Below are positions 1 through 9,094 of a DNA stretch of 35,493 bases, in pieces. The stretch's first letter is position 1. Every line of letters starts with the position of its first letter. Origin of the DNA: an uncultured Bacteroidales bacterium (lineage in GTDB: Bacteria; Bacteroidota; Bacteroidia; Bacteroidales; F082). Both the position numbers and the translations under genes were made by a program. The stretch is from the NCBI GenBank assembly GCA_946610645.1, contig CAMOCK010000188.1, positions 1 through 35,493 on the forward strand, in the 5' to 3' direction. The notes under the pieces are model-generated. The model did not search any database. It was not told the DNA's origin and worked only from the letters and a program-made list of their open reading frames with translations.

Positions 1-83
1 AACTGATAACTATTAATCTGGATTGCTTCGTTCCTCGCAAATCCTCGATTCGACGATGCGAAGCGAGTCAATGACGCGAAGCG

Positions 84-130
84 ACAACTGAACAACTGAA
101 CAACTGAACAACTGAACAACTGACAACTGA
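84..130. repeat. 8-bp tandem repeat upstream of rpe
   Basis: The unit acaactga occurs five times in a row (84-123), followed by a seven-base partial copy. The 13-mer aactgataactat is present at 1-13 and again at 125-137, so the array is bracketed by a direct repeat that runs into the rpe start codon. It looks like slippage-prone intergenic sequence. Bases 1-135 hold no gene and no recognisable TAnnTTTG promoter. Confidence 0.9.
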
Positions 131-135
131 TAACT

Positions 136-792
136 ATGAACTTAATAGCCCCTTCCCTACTCTCCGCCAACTTCCTCAACCTGGAAGCCGACATCGAGAT
201 GGTCAACCAAAGCGAGGCCGACTGGTTCCATTGCGACGTGATGGACGGCCGTTTCGTGCCCAATATTTCTTTTGGAATTCCTGTCATACAGGCCATTAAG
301 AAGAAAGCGCAGAAGCCTTTGGACGTCCACCTGATGATTGTGGAACCCGACAAATACTTCGAAGCCTTCGCCAAGGCAGGTGCCGACATCATCACCTTCC
401 ACTACGAGGCTTGCACCCATATCCATCGCGCCGTGCAGCAAATCAAGGCCCTCGGGCTGAAGGCAGGCGTGGTGCTCAATCCGCATACGCCTGTCAGCGT
501 GCTTGAGGACATCCTCGGCGACTTGGACGTGGTGCTCCTCATGTCGGTCAACCCGGGTTTTGGCGGACAACAATTCATTGAGCGCACATACGAAAAGATA
601 AAGAAACTGCGTTTGATGATCAAAGAACATCACGCTTCCGCCCTCATCGAAGTGGACGGCGGCGTCAACACGCACAACGCCAAAACGTTGTTTGAGGCGG
701 GTGCCGACGTGCTGGTGGCAGGCAATGCGGTGTTCAAGTCGGAGAATCCGATGAAGGCGATAAAAGAGTTGAAATTTGGAAAGCAGAAATAG
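136..792 (+). CDS. rpe: Ribulose-phosphate 3-epimerase
   Basis: This enzyme interconverts D-ribulose 5-phosphate and D-xylulose 5-phosphate in the cytosolic pentose phosphate pathway. The 218-residue product is the normal size for a single (beta/alpha)8 barrel. The family signatures are visible: APSLLSANF at the N-terminus, HCDVMDGRFVPNISFG (metal-binding His and the catalytic Asp), HLMIVEP, the SVNPGFGGQ phosphate loop, and EVDGGVN with the second catalytic Asp near residue 176. The first ATG follows an 8-bp tandem repeat directly, with no Shine-Dalgarno sequence, as is usual in Bacteroidetes. pepD follows 84 bases downstream on the same strand and may be co-transcribed. The call is secure; only the upstream promoter is unseen. 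Confidence 0.97.
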   Translation: MNLIAPSLLSANFLNLEADIEMVNQSEADWFHCDVMDGRFVPNISFGIPVIQAIKKKAQKPLDVHLMIVEPDKYFEAFAKAGADIITFHYEACTHIHRAVQQIKALGLKAGVVLNPHTPVSVLEDILGDLDVVLLMSVNPGFGGQQFIERTYEKIKKLRLMIKEHHASALIEVDGGVNTHNAKTLFEAGADVLVAGNAVFKSENPMKAIKELKFGKQK

Positions 793-876
793 TAATCGCC
801 ATTACCGTATTTTAAAATACTATTCTTGGGAATAATTATTAAATCTTTGAATATTAAATCTTTAAATCAACAAACT

Positions 877-2424
877 ATGAGTAATGACATCCTGAAACTC
901 AAGCCAGAAGGCATTTGGAAAGAGTTCAACGGCATCCTCGGTGTGCCGCGTCCATCGAAGAAGGAAGCCAAAATGGTAGCTTACCTCGAGCAATGGGCCA
1001 AAGACCATAAAGTCAGCTACATCAAGGAAGAGTGCGGCAACATCATTATGAGTGTGCCGGCCACCAAGGGCATGGAAGACCGCCAAACGGTCATCCTGCA
1101 AGCCCACATGGACATGGTGTGCGAGAAAAACAACGACAAGAAGCACGACTTTGAGAGCGACCCCATCGAACCTGTCATCAAGGGCGAGTGGCTCCATGCC
1201 AACGGCACCACCCTCGGCGCTGACGATGGCATCGGCGTGGCTGCAGCTTTGGCCGTCATCGCCGACCCGACTGTGGAACACGGTCCGCTCGAGTGCATCT
1301 TCACCGTCGACGAAGAGACGGGCCTGACGGGCGCCATGAAGCTCGACCCGAAGGACTTCACAGGTCGTATCCTGCTCAACTTAGACAGCGAGGACGAGGG
1401 CGAAATCTTCATCGGCTGCGCCGGCGGCATGGACACGATTATCAAGGTATGGTACGAACTGGAGCCTGCTCCCGAAGAGAACACTGCCTATCGCATCACC
1501 GTCAGCGGCCTGAAAGGTGGCCACAGCGGCGACGACATCAACAAGAACTTAGCCAACGCCAACAAGCTGCTGACCCGCATCCTGTGGCAAGCCACCACTT
1601 GGTTCGACATCGCCCTCTACGACTTCCAAGGCGGCAACCTACGCAACGCCATCGCACGCGAAGCCACGGCTGTGGTTTACGTCCCCAACGAGAGCGTCGG
1701 CGACTTCCTCCACTATGTCAAGGATATGGAAAAGCACTTCAAGCAAGAATACCAAGTAACCGAACCTACTCTGAAAGTGACGGCTGAAGTGGCTGAAATC
1801 CAACCCGATGTGGTCATTGACGAGATGTCGCAATTCAACCTGCTGAACGGCCTCTATGCCTGCCCGCACGGCGTAATCGCTATGTCGCAGACCATCCCGA
1901 ACTTCGTGGAGACCTCGACCAACCTTGCCTCGTGCAAGAAGAAGGAAGGCTATTTCTTCATCCAGACCTCGCAGCGTAGCAGCATCGAGTCGTCGAAGCA
2001 AGACATCGCCAATATGGTGGAAGCCGTGTGGAGCCTCGCCGATGCCGACGTGGAGCACACCGACGGCTACCCAGGCTGGGCACCCAACCCCAATAGCGCC
2101 ATCTTGGATATCGCAGTCAACTGCTACAAGAAACGCTTCAACAAAGACCCGAAGGTGCGCGCCATCCACGCTGGACTGGAATGTGGCCTCATTGGCGACA
2201 AGATTCCGGGCATGGACATGATCAGCTTCGGCCCAACGCTGCGCGGCGTGCACTCGCCCGACGAGCGTTGCGAAATTGCGACCGTCCAGATGTTCTGGGA
2301 CTTCATGTGCGACATATTGAAGAACGCACCGAAGGCTGAAGCCAAGAAAGCAGCTGCCAAAAAGGCACCTGCCAAGAAAGCGACAGCCGAAAAGAAAGCA
2401 CCTGCCAAGAAGACCAAGAAATAA
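877..2424 (+). CDS. pepD: Aminoacyl-histidine dipeptidase (M20 family, PepD) with Lys/Ala-rich C-terminal tail
   Basis: This is a zinc-dependent cytosolic dipeptidase (peptidase family M20C) expected to cleave Xaa-His and other dipeptides. I chose the ATG at 877, giving 515 residues starting MSNDILKLKPEGIW. The in-frame ATG at 826 would add 17 residues from AT-rich repeated sequence (attaaatcttt at 838-848 and 853-863). Metal-site motifs are present in order: QAHMDMVCE, LGADDGIG, VDEETGLTGA, LNLDSEDEGE, and near the C-terminus AGLECGLI and GVHSPDERC. The family domain ends near residue 485. The last 30 residues (486-515) are 13 Lys, 11 Ala and a few Glu, Pro and Thr, arranged as KKA[P/T]A repeats like histone H1 tails. 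That tail is not part of the enzyme fold. A terminator follows directly. Confidence 0.95.
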   Translation: MSNDILKLKPEGIWKEFNGILGVPRPSKKEAKMVAYLEQWAKDHKVSYIKEECGNIIMSVPATKGMEDRQTVILQAHMDMVCEKNNDKKHDFESDPIEPVIKGEWLHANGTTLGADDGIGVAAALAVIADPTVEHGPLECIFTVDEETGLTGAMKLDPKDFTGRILLNLDSEDEGEIFIGCAGGMDTIIKVWYELEPAPEENTAYRITVSGLKGGHSGDDINKNLANANKLLTRILWQATTWFDIALYDFQGGNLRNAIAREATAVVYVPNESVGDFLHYVKDMEKHFKQEYQVTEPTLKVTAEVAEIQPDVVIDEMSQFNLLNGLYACPHGVIAMSQTIPNFVETSTNLASCKKKEGYFFIQTSQRSSIESSKQDIANMVEAVWSLADADVEHTDGYPGWAPNPNSAILDIAVNCYKKRFNKDPKVRAIHAGLECGLIGDKIPGMDMISFGPTLRGVHSPDERCEIATVQMFWDFMCDILKNAPKAEAKKAAAKKAPAKKATAEKKAPAKKTKK

Positions 2425-2426
2425 GG

Positions 2427-2476
2427 TTCTCGTTTGACACGAGAAAAGCCCGCCGATGAAATTTGGCGGGCTTTTC
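2427..2476. terminator. Bidirectional rho-independent terminator between pepD and the tricorn-like gene
   Basis: The main hairpin has 12-bp perfect arms at 2443-2454 and 2465-2476 (core AAAAGCCCGCC / GGCGGGCTTTT), with flanking A and T runs so it works on both strands. It lies between two convergent stop codons (2424 and 2498). A smaller 7-bp hairpin (TTCTCGT / ACGAGAA, 2427-2445) overlaps its 5' arm by three bases. Confidence 0.93.
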
Positions 2477-2497
2477 ATTTAGGTTCGATGATCACTA

Positions 2498-5400
2498 TCA
2501 CTTCGTCTTGTCCGGCCAAGCGGGAATCTCGGGAACTTCGGGATAGTCCTTCATCTGCTTGAGAATGACCTCGATAGCCTTGTTGAGTTGGTCATCAATG
2601 CCTTCAAACTCGTGGGCGGGGTCGTTGTCGATGACGATGTCGGGATCCACGCCATAGCCTTCAATGACCCAGTTGCCTTTCTCGTCGAAGGGAGCGAACT
2701 CTGGACGGGTCAGCGAGCCGCCGTCGATGAAAGGCAGGCTGCCACGGATGCCGACCACGCCGCCCCACGAGCGCACGCCGATGGTGGTGCCTATTTTGTG
2801 CTTCTTGAACTGGTAGGGGAACAAGTCGCCGTCTGAAGCGGAATACTTGTTGAGGAGCAGCACCTTGGGGCCGAGCATCATCTTCGTAGGCTTGGTCTCA
2901 GGCTCGCCATTGCGCATCACGTCGTACATCGACAGTTCGCGGCGCAGGCGCTCCACAATCATCGGGCTTACGTTGCCGCCACCGTTGCCACGGTCGTCGA
3001 TGATGAGGGCTTTCTTGTCGAGCTGGGGATAGAAATACTTGGCGAACTCGTTCAGGCCGTCCACACCCATGTCGGGAATGTGGATGTAACCCACCTGTCC
3101 GTTGGTGGCCTTGCTCACCTTTTCGACGTTGCCTTGCACCCAATTGTAATAGTACAAGCCTGTTTCGTCGGCGATGGGTTTCACCACCACATCGCGGGAG
3201 CCACTTCCGGAAGCCTTATTATTTAAGGTGAGCATAACGGCCTTGTCGGCCTTGCCGATGAGGGCGGCATACATATCCTTCATATCCTTGGTGCTTTGCC
3301 CGTCGATGGCGATGATGTAGTCGCCTTCCTTGGCATTCACCCCCACTTCGGTAAGCGGAGAGCGGGTTTTATCGTTCCAGTTCTCACCTTTCAAAATCTT
3401 GTCAATCTGGTAGTAACCCGACTTGTCGCGGTGGATACGGCAGCCCAACATACCCATCGGGATACGCTCAGGTTTCACACGGTCGCCGTCGCCCACATAG
3501 GCGTGACCTATGTTGATTTCACCGATCAACTCACCAATGAGGTAATTCACGTCGTTGCGGTCGGCGCAATACGGCAGCAGTTTGGCATATTTCTCCTTCA
3601 TCGCGGGCCAATCCACGCCGTGCATGTTGGGCGCATAGAAAAAGTCGCGCATCTGGCGCCACGCCTCGTTATAGATTTGCGTCCACTCGGTGCGCAACTC
3701 CACCCATTTCTTCATATTCGAGAGGTCGATGGTCTCATCGTTCTTGCCGCCTTCGCCGGGTTTTCCGCCACCGCCCATCGGGCCTTTAGGTGCATTAACC
3801 ACCTTATAGCCACGACCTTCGCGAATCAGCATCTTGGTGCCATCGGCAGAGAGTTCGTAGCCCATGCCGCCACCGATGTTCGTGACTTTCTTCGACTTGA
3901 CATCAAAGAAGTTGAGGCCACCGCCATTGCGACCTGTAGCCACAAAATACAAGCCACCATCGACAGGTGTCAGGTTCCAGTATCTACCTGCATTGACTGG
4001 CAACACCACTACCCTATTGCCAATGCCCTCAAAGTCGATTTTCACATCCTTGGCATCTTTCTTGCCTTCGGGTTTAGGCCCTTCTTTTTTACCTTTCGGT
4101 CCTTCAGGTTTTTCCGGGCCGTCTTTTTTCTCTTCTTTCGCCCCTTCCGTTTTCACTTCATCATTCTCAGTCAGGAAAGGAGACGGTGTATCTTTCTGTA
4201 AAGTAAGCAGATAGACCTTTGACATATCGGTATAGACGTGGTTCCACTCCAACCAGCCGTAGGTCGGGCGAAAATCGCGCTCGGAGGTGAAATACAGGTA
4301 CTTACCGTTCTTGTCGAAGGCGGGCGAAGAGGCATTGTACCAGCCATCGGTGACCACTTCGTCCTTGCCCGAATCAACATTGTAGATGTGGATCTGGCTC
4401 ACCGAGAAAGTGCTCGGCATGGTGTAGGCAACCCAGCGGCTGTCGGGCGACCAGCAGAAATCGCGCATCTCGCCTGCCAAACTGCGAGACACCTCCGTGA
4501 CCTTCTTGGAGGCCACATCGACCATGTTGATACGGTTCATCTTGTCGGACCAAAGAATCTTCTTGCTGTCGGGCGACCATGCCATACCGTATTTGTAAGT
4601 ATCTGAATTCGAGGTCAGTTGAATGGCTTCCTCCTTGCCGTCTTGGGCTTGGATGTAGATTTCGTCCTCGCCAGTGCGGTCGCTGATGTAGGCGATGTAT
4701 TTGCCGTCGGGCGACCAAGCCACGTTGCGGTCGTGGGCGTTGTCGCTTTGGGTCAGATTCCTCGTTATGCCCGACTTGACCGGCACCGTCCACACGTCGC
4801 CACGGGCACCGAAAGCCACGCGCTTGCCGTCGGGCGAAATGCTGCTCGTGTTGATGAACTTGCTGGCGTCCACATACTTGTTGCGGGTTGTCTTGTTGTC
4901 GTTGGCCATCTGCACGGGAATGGGATAGATTTTTCCATCGGCAAGGTTGTAGCGGAACAGTTGGCCTCCGTTTTCATAGACGATGTCCTTGTCGCCGAGC
5001 GAGGGCCACTTGATGTCGTAATAGGTGTAGTCCGTCACCTTTGTTGTTTGTTTTGTGCTGCGGTCATAGCAAAACAGGTTCATCGTGCGGTCGCGGTCGG
5101 AGCAGTAATAGACTTTGTTGCCGACCCACATCGGGAAGATGTCTTGCGCGTCGTTGTTGGTGATGTTCTCGATCTTTTTCGACTTGAAATCATAAATCCA
5201 AACGTCATCGGCCATGCCGCCGCGATAGTATTTCCAAGTGCGGAACTCGCGCATCACGCGGTTGTAGGCAATCTGTTTTCCGTCGGGCGAATACGAGATC
5301 CAGCCGCCTTCTGGCAGGGGCAATTGCTCAGCCAGGCCACCATTAATGTTGGCGACAAAAAGCTGTCCCACGAAGGCATCCCAACTCTCCTTGCGGGAGC

Positions 5401-5809
5401 GGAAAACGATGCTCTCGTTGTCCTTCCACGCCATGACGATGTTGTTCGGTCCCATGCGGTCACTAACGTCGTCGCGCCCAAGGGTGGGCGTGTAGGTCAG
5501 ACGCGTGGGCGTGCCGCACTCGGGATAAGGCATGACGTAAACCTCTGTGTTTCCGTCATATTGTGCGGTGAAAGCCAGATGTTTGCCATCGGGCGAGAAG
5601 CGTGCAAACATCTCATAGCCGCTGGCATCGTTGGTGATTTTGTGGGCTATGCCGCCCTTGATGCTGACGGAGTAAAGGTCTCCGCCATAGCTGAACACCA
5701 CGTTGTTGCCGTGGATGGTCGGGAAACGCAACATCTTGGCTTCCTCCTGAGCGATTAGGCTGACTGAGCCTATCAGCATGATTGATAAGAATAAATGCTT
5801 GATTTTCAT
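2498..5809 (-). CDS. Tricorn-type S41 peptidase, exported
   Basis: A 1103-residue homologue of tricorn protease (S41), expected to trim peptides, here in the periplasm. The start at 5809 places MKIKHLFLSIMLIGSVSLIAQ, a clear signal peptide, at the N-terminus; an upstream in-frame ATG at 5851 would bury it. Residues about 30-540 contain WD40/TolB-like propeller repeats (SPDGK, WSPDSK, YISDR). A Lys/Glu/Pro/Gly linker covers about 550-588. Then come a second propeller portion, the C1 domain (MHGVDWPAMKEKY), a PDZ domain and the peptidase core. Catalytic residues fit tricorn: His769 in NIGHAYV, Ser992-Asp993 in SASDGD, and Glu1050. The Ser-to-Glu spacing of 58 is the same as S965-E1023 in Thermoplasma tricorn as I recall it. 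The residue before His769 is Gly, where I recall Ser in the archaeal enzyme. Confidence 0.93.
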   Translation of the reverse strand: MKIKHLFLSIMLIGSVSLIAQEEAKMLRFPTIHGNNVVFSYGGDLYSVSIKGGIAHKITNDASGYEMFARFSPDGKHLAFTAQYDGNTEVYVMPYPECGTPTRLTYTPTLGRDDVSDRMGPNNIVMAWKDNESIVFRSRKESWDAFVGQLFVANINGGLAEQLPLPEGGWISYSPDGKQIAYNRVMREFRTWKYYRGGMADDVWIYDFKSKKIENITNNDAQDIFPMWVGNKVYYCSDRDRTMNLFCYDRSTKQTTKVTDYTYYDIKWPSLGDKDIVYENGGQLFRYNLADGKIYPIPVQMANDNKTTRNKYVDASKFINTSSISPDGKRVAFGARGDVWTVPVKSGITRNLTQSDNAHDRNVAWSPDGKYIAYISDRTGEDEIYIQAQDGKEEAIQLTSNSDTYKYGMAWSPDSKKILWSDKMNRINMVDVASKKVTEVSRSLAGEMRDFCWSPDSRWVAYTMPSTFSVSQIHIYNVDSGKDEVVTDGWYNASSPAFDKNGKYLYFTSERDFRPTYGWLEWNHVYTDMSKVYLLTLQKDTPSPFLTENDEVKTEGAKEEKKDGPEKPEGPKGKKEGPKPEGKKDAKDVKIDFEGIGNRVVVLPVNAGRYWNLTPVDGGLYFVATGRNGGGLNFFDVKSKKVTNIGGGMGYELSADGTKMLIREGRGYKVVNAPKGPMGGGGKPGEGGKNDETIDLSNMKKWVELRTEWTQIYNEAWRQMRDFFYAPNMHGVDWPAMKEKYAKLLPYCADRNDVNYLIGELIGEINIGHAYVGDGDRVKPERIPMGMLGCRIHRDKSGYYQIDKILKGENWNDKTRSPLTEVGVNAKEGDYIIAIDGQSTKDMKDMYAALIGKADKAVMLTLNNKASGSGSRDVVVKPIADETGLYYYNWVQGNVEKVSKATNGQVGYIHIPDMGVDGLNEFAKYFYPQLDKKALIIDDRGNGGGNVSPMIVERLRRELSMYDVMRNGEPETKPTKMMLGPKVLLLNKYSASDGDLFPYQFKKHKIGTTIGVRSWGGVVGIRGSLPFIDGGSLTRPEFAPFDEKGNWVIEGYGVDPDIVIDNDPAHEFEGIDDQLNKAIEVILKQMKDYPEVPEIPAWPDKTK

Positions 5810-5840
5810 AATAAGAAGTTTACAAATGATTTTTCCCCGA

Positions 5841-5869
5841 CAAAAATACAAAGAAAAAAATCAAAACAA
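5841..5869 (-). promoter_or_regulatory. Promoter of the tricorn-like peptidase gene
   Basis: On the minus strand TATTTTTG (5841-5848) fits the Bacteroidetes -7 box TAnnTTTG. A TTG (5867-5869) lies 18 bases upstream, near the expected -33 spacing. The TTG lies within the last codons of the addA-like gene, so the peptidase gene can be transcribed separately from tamB-addA. Confidence 0.65.
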
Positions 5870-8800
5870 AGTATCCATCACAACTTTTTCCACTTCAACC
5901 GTGTCTGACAAATACACCAAATATGCCCGAATCTCTTTAGTCACCATGCTGTGCAGAGCGCCAATATAGCGTTTCAGTTGGTTTTTATGCTCTTTGGTTT
6001 TCTCACCTGTCTTATAATCAAGCAGATATATGCAGTCGGGAAGCTCGGCATAGCGATCAGGACGAAGTCTTTCGCCATTACTCAAAATCTCACACTCGTT
6101 CTTCACCCTGGCTTCTTTTCCAAAAGCAGCCGATATGAGCGGATGCTGAGCCATTTGGATCACTTTATCTTTCAGTAAATCAGCCTTTTCTTTATTGATA
6201 GTGCCGTCCAAGACAGACGGTTGCAGGGCGGCGTCAATATCATCCAAGGTGCGCACTTTTGCCAAAATCTCATGCACTTTCTCACCCCACTCACGAGGTT
6301 GCATATCGTCGTTGGGCGAAATCCAAAACATGCTCGGTTCTGGATCGATATTGATTCTCTCAAACCAATCCATTGAACAAAAGGTGTTTACGTCATCTTT
6401 TAACGTTTCTTCTTCTGTGTTTCCGTTAGGATTCTTGAAATCTGGATTGCCAAAACGATATAGGGAAGCATTATCATCGACCGACACCTTATCAATAAAC
6501 GGGCTCTTGGCCAAAAAGTCCTCAAACAGATGTTGTTTCTTTGGATCCTTGCCTTGCTTGGCGAGGATATAGAGCCGCTGTTTGGCCCTTGTAAAAGCCA
6601 CATAAAGCAGGTTAAGGTTATCCAAACGATTGTTCTCTTTCTCTTTTTTAAGGTATTCCTCTGCTTTTTCGCCCATCAATTCTGCCGAAGAATTGAGTTT
6701 GAACAACACCCTTTCCACATTGGGAATCGATTCAAAGCCCAAATCCGATGGACTCAACCATTCCTCAGCCGACTTGCTGGGATTCAATCTCTCATCCAAG
6801 TCGGTGATAGCTTCTGGATAAACTACCACATTGAATTCCAAGCCTTTGGACTTATGTATCGTCATAATGTTCACGGCATTCCCGCTCACCGACTTCACCG
6901 AAAGCTTGTCCTGTTTCTTCTCCCAATAGTCCAAAAACTCTTCTATTCCCTCCCTCACCCCGTTTTGGAACTTGAACACCTCGTCCAAAAAATAGTTCAC
7001 GAAAGCGTCACGCAACGATTCGATGCGATAAGCCCTTAACAATGAAACACATAAGTCATACAAACAGGTTGACTTGGAGAACAACTCGCGAAACAGTCCC
7101 GCCTCGCCTATGCCCAAAACAGGCTCTATATCAGTGTTGCCTTGTGCAATTGTTTTCACTGGGTCGAACAAGCCGTCCAAAGTTTGCTTTCCATCACTTG
7201 TCAATTGCCTATAATACAACATATTGGCAATAGAAACTTCGTTGTCGCGATGCAAGAGGAAATCCAAAGTATTGACCAACAATTGCACCTTATTCGACGA
7301 TTTCAACAAAATGGATTCTTGAGAAATGACTGGTATCCCTCTGTTGTTCAAGTAATTGGCAATTTCAGAGCCATATTCCGTCCTTCGGGTCAGCAATGTG
7401 ATGTCAGCAAAAGCATAGCCTTGGGTTTCGGTAAGTTCACGAACCAAAGCCTCTATTCTACCAAAGCAATAATTTGGCTGGTTTTCAGGAGAATACAGTT
7501 CCAACTGCACCAAACCCTTTTCGGTTTTCTTAGGTTCCTGAAAGATAGACACCTTTTTTCCAAACGTCTCGTTTTCTGCTTTGTAAACGGGTTGCAATTG
7601 TTCAGAAAGGTTCTGATATGCCCATTCAAAAAAGGCATTGTTGAACTGCACCACATTCTCGAAAGAGCGATAATTGGAGCCTAAATTATGGAAACTGAAG
7701 TTGTCCTTCAGGTTTTGCTCGTATTGTTTGAAAACAGGTTCTCGTTCATCCAACGGAAGTGCATGAATTTCAGGCAGTTTCACAATCTGTTCCACTTCAC
7801 CGCTGCGAAAACGATAGATGGATTGCTTGCCGTCGCCTACCACCATGCTCATCGCGCCAGCCGATAGTGCATTATCGACCAAAGGCAAGAGATTCTGCCA
7901 TTGCAGCACTGAAGTGTCCTGAAACTCATCGACAAAAACGTGCTTGAAATGCTCGCCAATGCGCTCATACACAAAGGGTACCGAAAAATCGCCCATCACC
8001 GTGTTCAACAACTTGTTGAATTCAGAAATATGCACCACTTCCTCATCTTCGGCCAATCGTGCAAACTCTTCCCTAATCTTCGTGCGCAGGGAATAAAGGA
8101 ACAACAGATTCTTCTGCGACTTGAAAAACAGATACTTACCTAATTCCTTATCATAATACGCGCTTAACGGTTCAAGGATGGACAGCAGGGCCTCGTTGGC
8201 CTCTTGCTGGCTGGGGTCGGAGAGGCATTTGCGCTTGCCGATGGCGGTATAAAAATAACTGTTCGGCTTCGTATAATCCTGTTTGGCGAGCCTGCCGACA
8301 AACGCCCCTACCCCCGACTTCTTCTGCCAGTAATCCTCTGTCTGAAGCCCGTATCGTTGCTCAACGGCCTTGAAATCATCGACAAACCTTTTGACCTTAT
8401 CCTCAAAACCGCGCATCTTGTCATTCAGGAAATCAAGCGTTTGCTTGTACTTGGTTTCATCATTCAGCTGATTGTCTTCACCGCGCTGGAAAGCTTTTTC
8501 TTCCATCAGCTTTTTGACGAAGTCGGAAAGCTCGGCCTTGAGGGGTTTGTTGCGCTCATTGGCAAATTGGTTGTCGCTAAAATCATTGAGCAGGCGCACC
8601 AGAAATGGACTGTCTTCCCCAATTTGCAGGCCGATGTTGTTGGTGACGGCTTCCGCGACTTCCTCTTTGTCGATACTTACCGTGTATTGCGAAGGCAATC
8701 CCAGGTCGTTGGCAAAAGTTCGCGAAAGCTTTTGCACGAAAGCATCGATTGTGCTGACGCAGAAACTGCTGTAATCGTGTATGATACGGGTCAGCAACAG

Positions 8801-9094
8801 TTGGGCGTTGCGTCTTAGTTGGGTTTCGCTAAGGCTCAATTCCTCCATCAATCCTGTCGCCATCGAATTTGTGTCATACGATTCGTTTTCAATGATTTCG
8901 CGCAACTGTTTGACGATTTTCGCCTTCATGTCGTTGGCCGACGCATTGGTGAAAGTGATGGCGAGTATATGGCGGAAGTTATCGGTTAGGCCTTCGCTTC
9001 CGAGACAAAGTTTCAAGTATTCCTTGACGATGGTATAGGTTTTCCCCGATCCGGCAGAAGCCTGAAAGACTTGGAAGTTCTTGTTTTGGTTCAT
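5861..9094 (-). CDS. AddA/RecB-like UvrD-family helicase-nuclease
   Basis: A 1077-residue superfamily 1A DNA helicase with a C-terminal RecB-type nuclease domain, of the kind that processes double-strand breaks with an AddB partner. Helicase motifs are in order: ASAGSGKT (motif I, Lys18), AITFTNASANDMKAKI (Ia), VFVDEFQDTSVLQW (II), VVGDGKQSIYRFR (III), SNYRSFENVVQFN (IV), IMTIHKSKGLEF (V) and LLYVAFTRAKQRLYIL (VI). The C-terminus has the nuclease pattern RPDR...YLLDYKTGEK...NQLKRY, with the acidic and Lys residues present. The start codon overlaps the tamB stop as ATGA, so translation is probably coupled. No AddB-like gene is in the window. AddA fits best by layout; a generic UvrD/RecB-family label would also be correct. 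Confidence 0.92.
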   Translation of the reverse strand: MNQNKNFQVFQASAGSGKTYTIVKEYLKLCLGSEGLTDNFRHILAITFTNASANDMKAKIVKQLREIIENESYDTNSMATGLMEELSLSETQLRRNAQLLLTRIIHDYSSFCVSTIDAFVQKLSRTFANDLGLPSQYTVSIDKEEVAEAVTNNIGLQIGEDSPFLVRLLNDFSDNQFANERNKPLKAELSDFVKKLMEEKAFQRGEDNQLNDETKYKQTLDFLNDKMRGFEDKVKRFVDDFKAVEQRYGLQTEDYWQKKSGVGAFVGRLAKQDYTKPNSYFYTAIGKRKCLSDPSQQEANEALLSILEPLSAYYDKELGKYLFFKSQKNLLFLYSLRTKIREEFARLAEDEEVVHISEFNKLLNTVMGDFSVPFVYERIGEHFKHVFVDEFQDTSVLQWQNLLPLVDNALSAGAMSMVVGDGKQSIYRFRSGEVEQIVKLPEIHALPLDEREPVFKQYEQNLKDNFSFHNLGSNYRSFENVVQFNNAFFEWAYQNLSEQLQPVYKAENETFGKKVSIFQEPKKTEKGLVQLELYSPENQPNYCFGRIEALVRELTETQGYAFADITLLTRRTEYGSEIANYLNNRGIPVISQESILLKSSNKVQLLVNTLDFLLHRDNEVSIANMLYYRQLTSDGKQTLDGLFDPVKTIAQGNTDIEPVLGIGEAGLFRELFSKSTCLYDLCVSLLRAYRIESLRDAFVNYFLDEVFKFQNGVREGIEEFLDYWEKKQDKLSVKSVSGNAVNIMTIHKSKGLEFNVVVYPEAITDLDERLNPSKSAEEWLSPSDLGFESIPNVERVLFKLNSSAELMGEKAEEYLKKEKENNRLDNLNLLYVAFTRAKQRLYILAKQGKDPKKQHLFEDFLAKSPFIDKVSVDDNASLYRFGNPDFKNPNGNTEEETLKDDVNTFCSMDWFERINIDPEPSMFWISPNDDMQPREWGEKVHEILAKVRTLDDIDAALQPSVLDGTINKEKADLLKDKVIQMAQHPLISAAFGKEARVKNECEILSNGERLRPDRYAELPDCIYLLDYKTGEKTKEHKNQLKRYIGALHSMVTKEIRAYLVYLSDTVEVEKVVMDTLF

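Noticed and set aside
84-130. Tandem array considered as a CRISPR
   Set aside because: Units are 8 bp with no spacers and there are no cas genes.
807-820. GTATTTTAAAATAC palindrome before pepD, considered as an operator
   Set aside because: It is a perfect 14-bp palindrome, but wholly A/T in the core. No second copy or known regulator site was found, so chance is likely.
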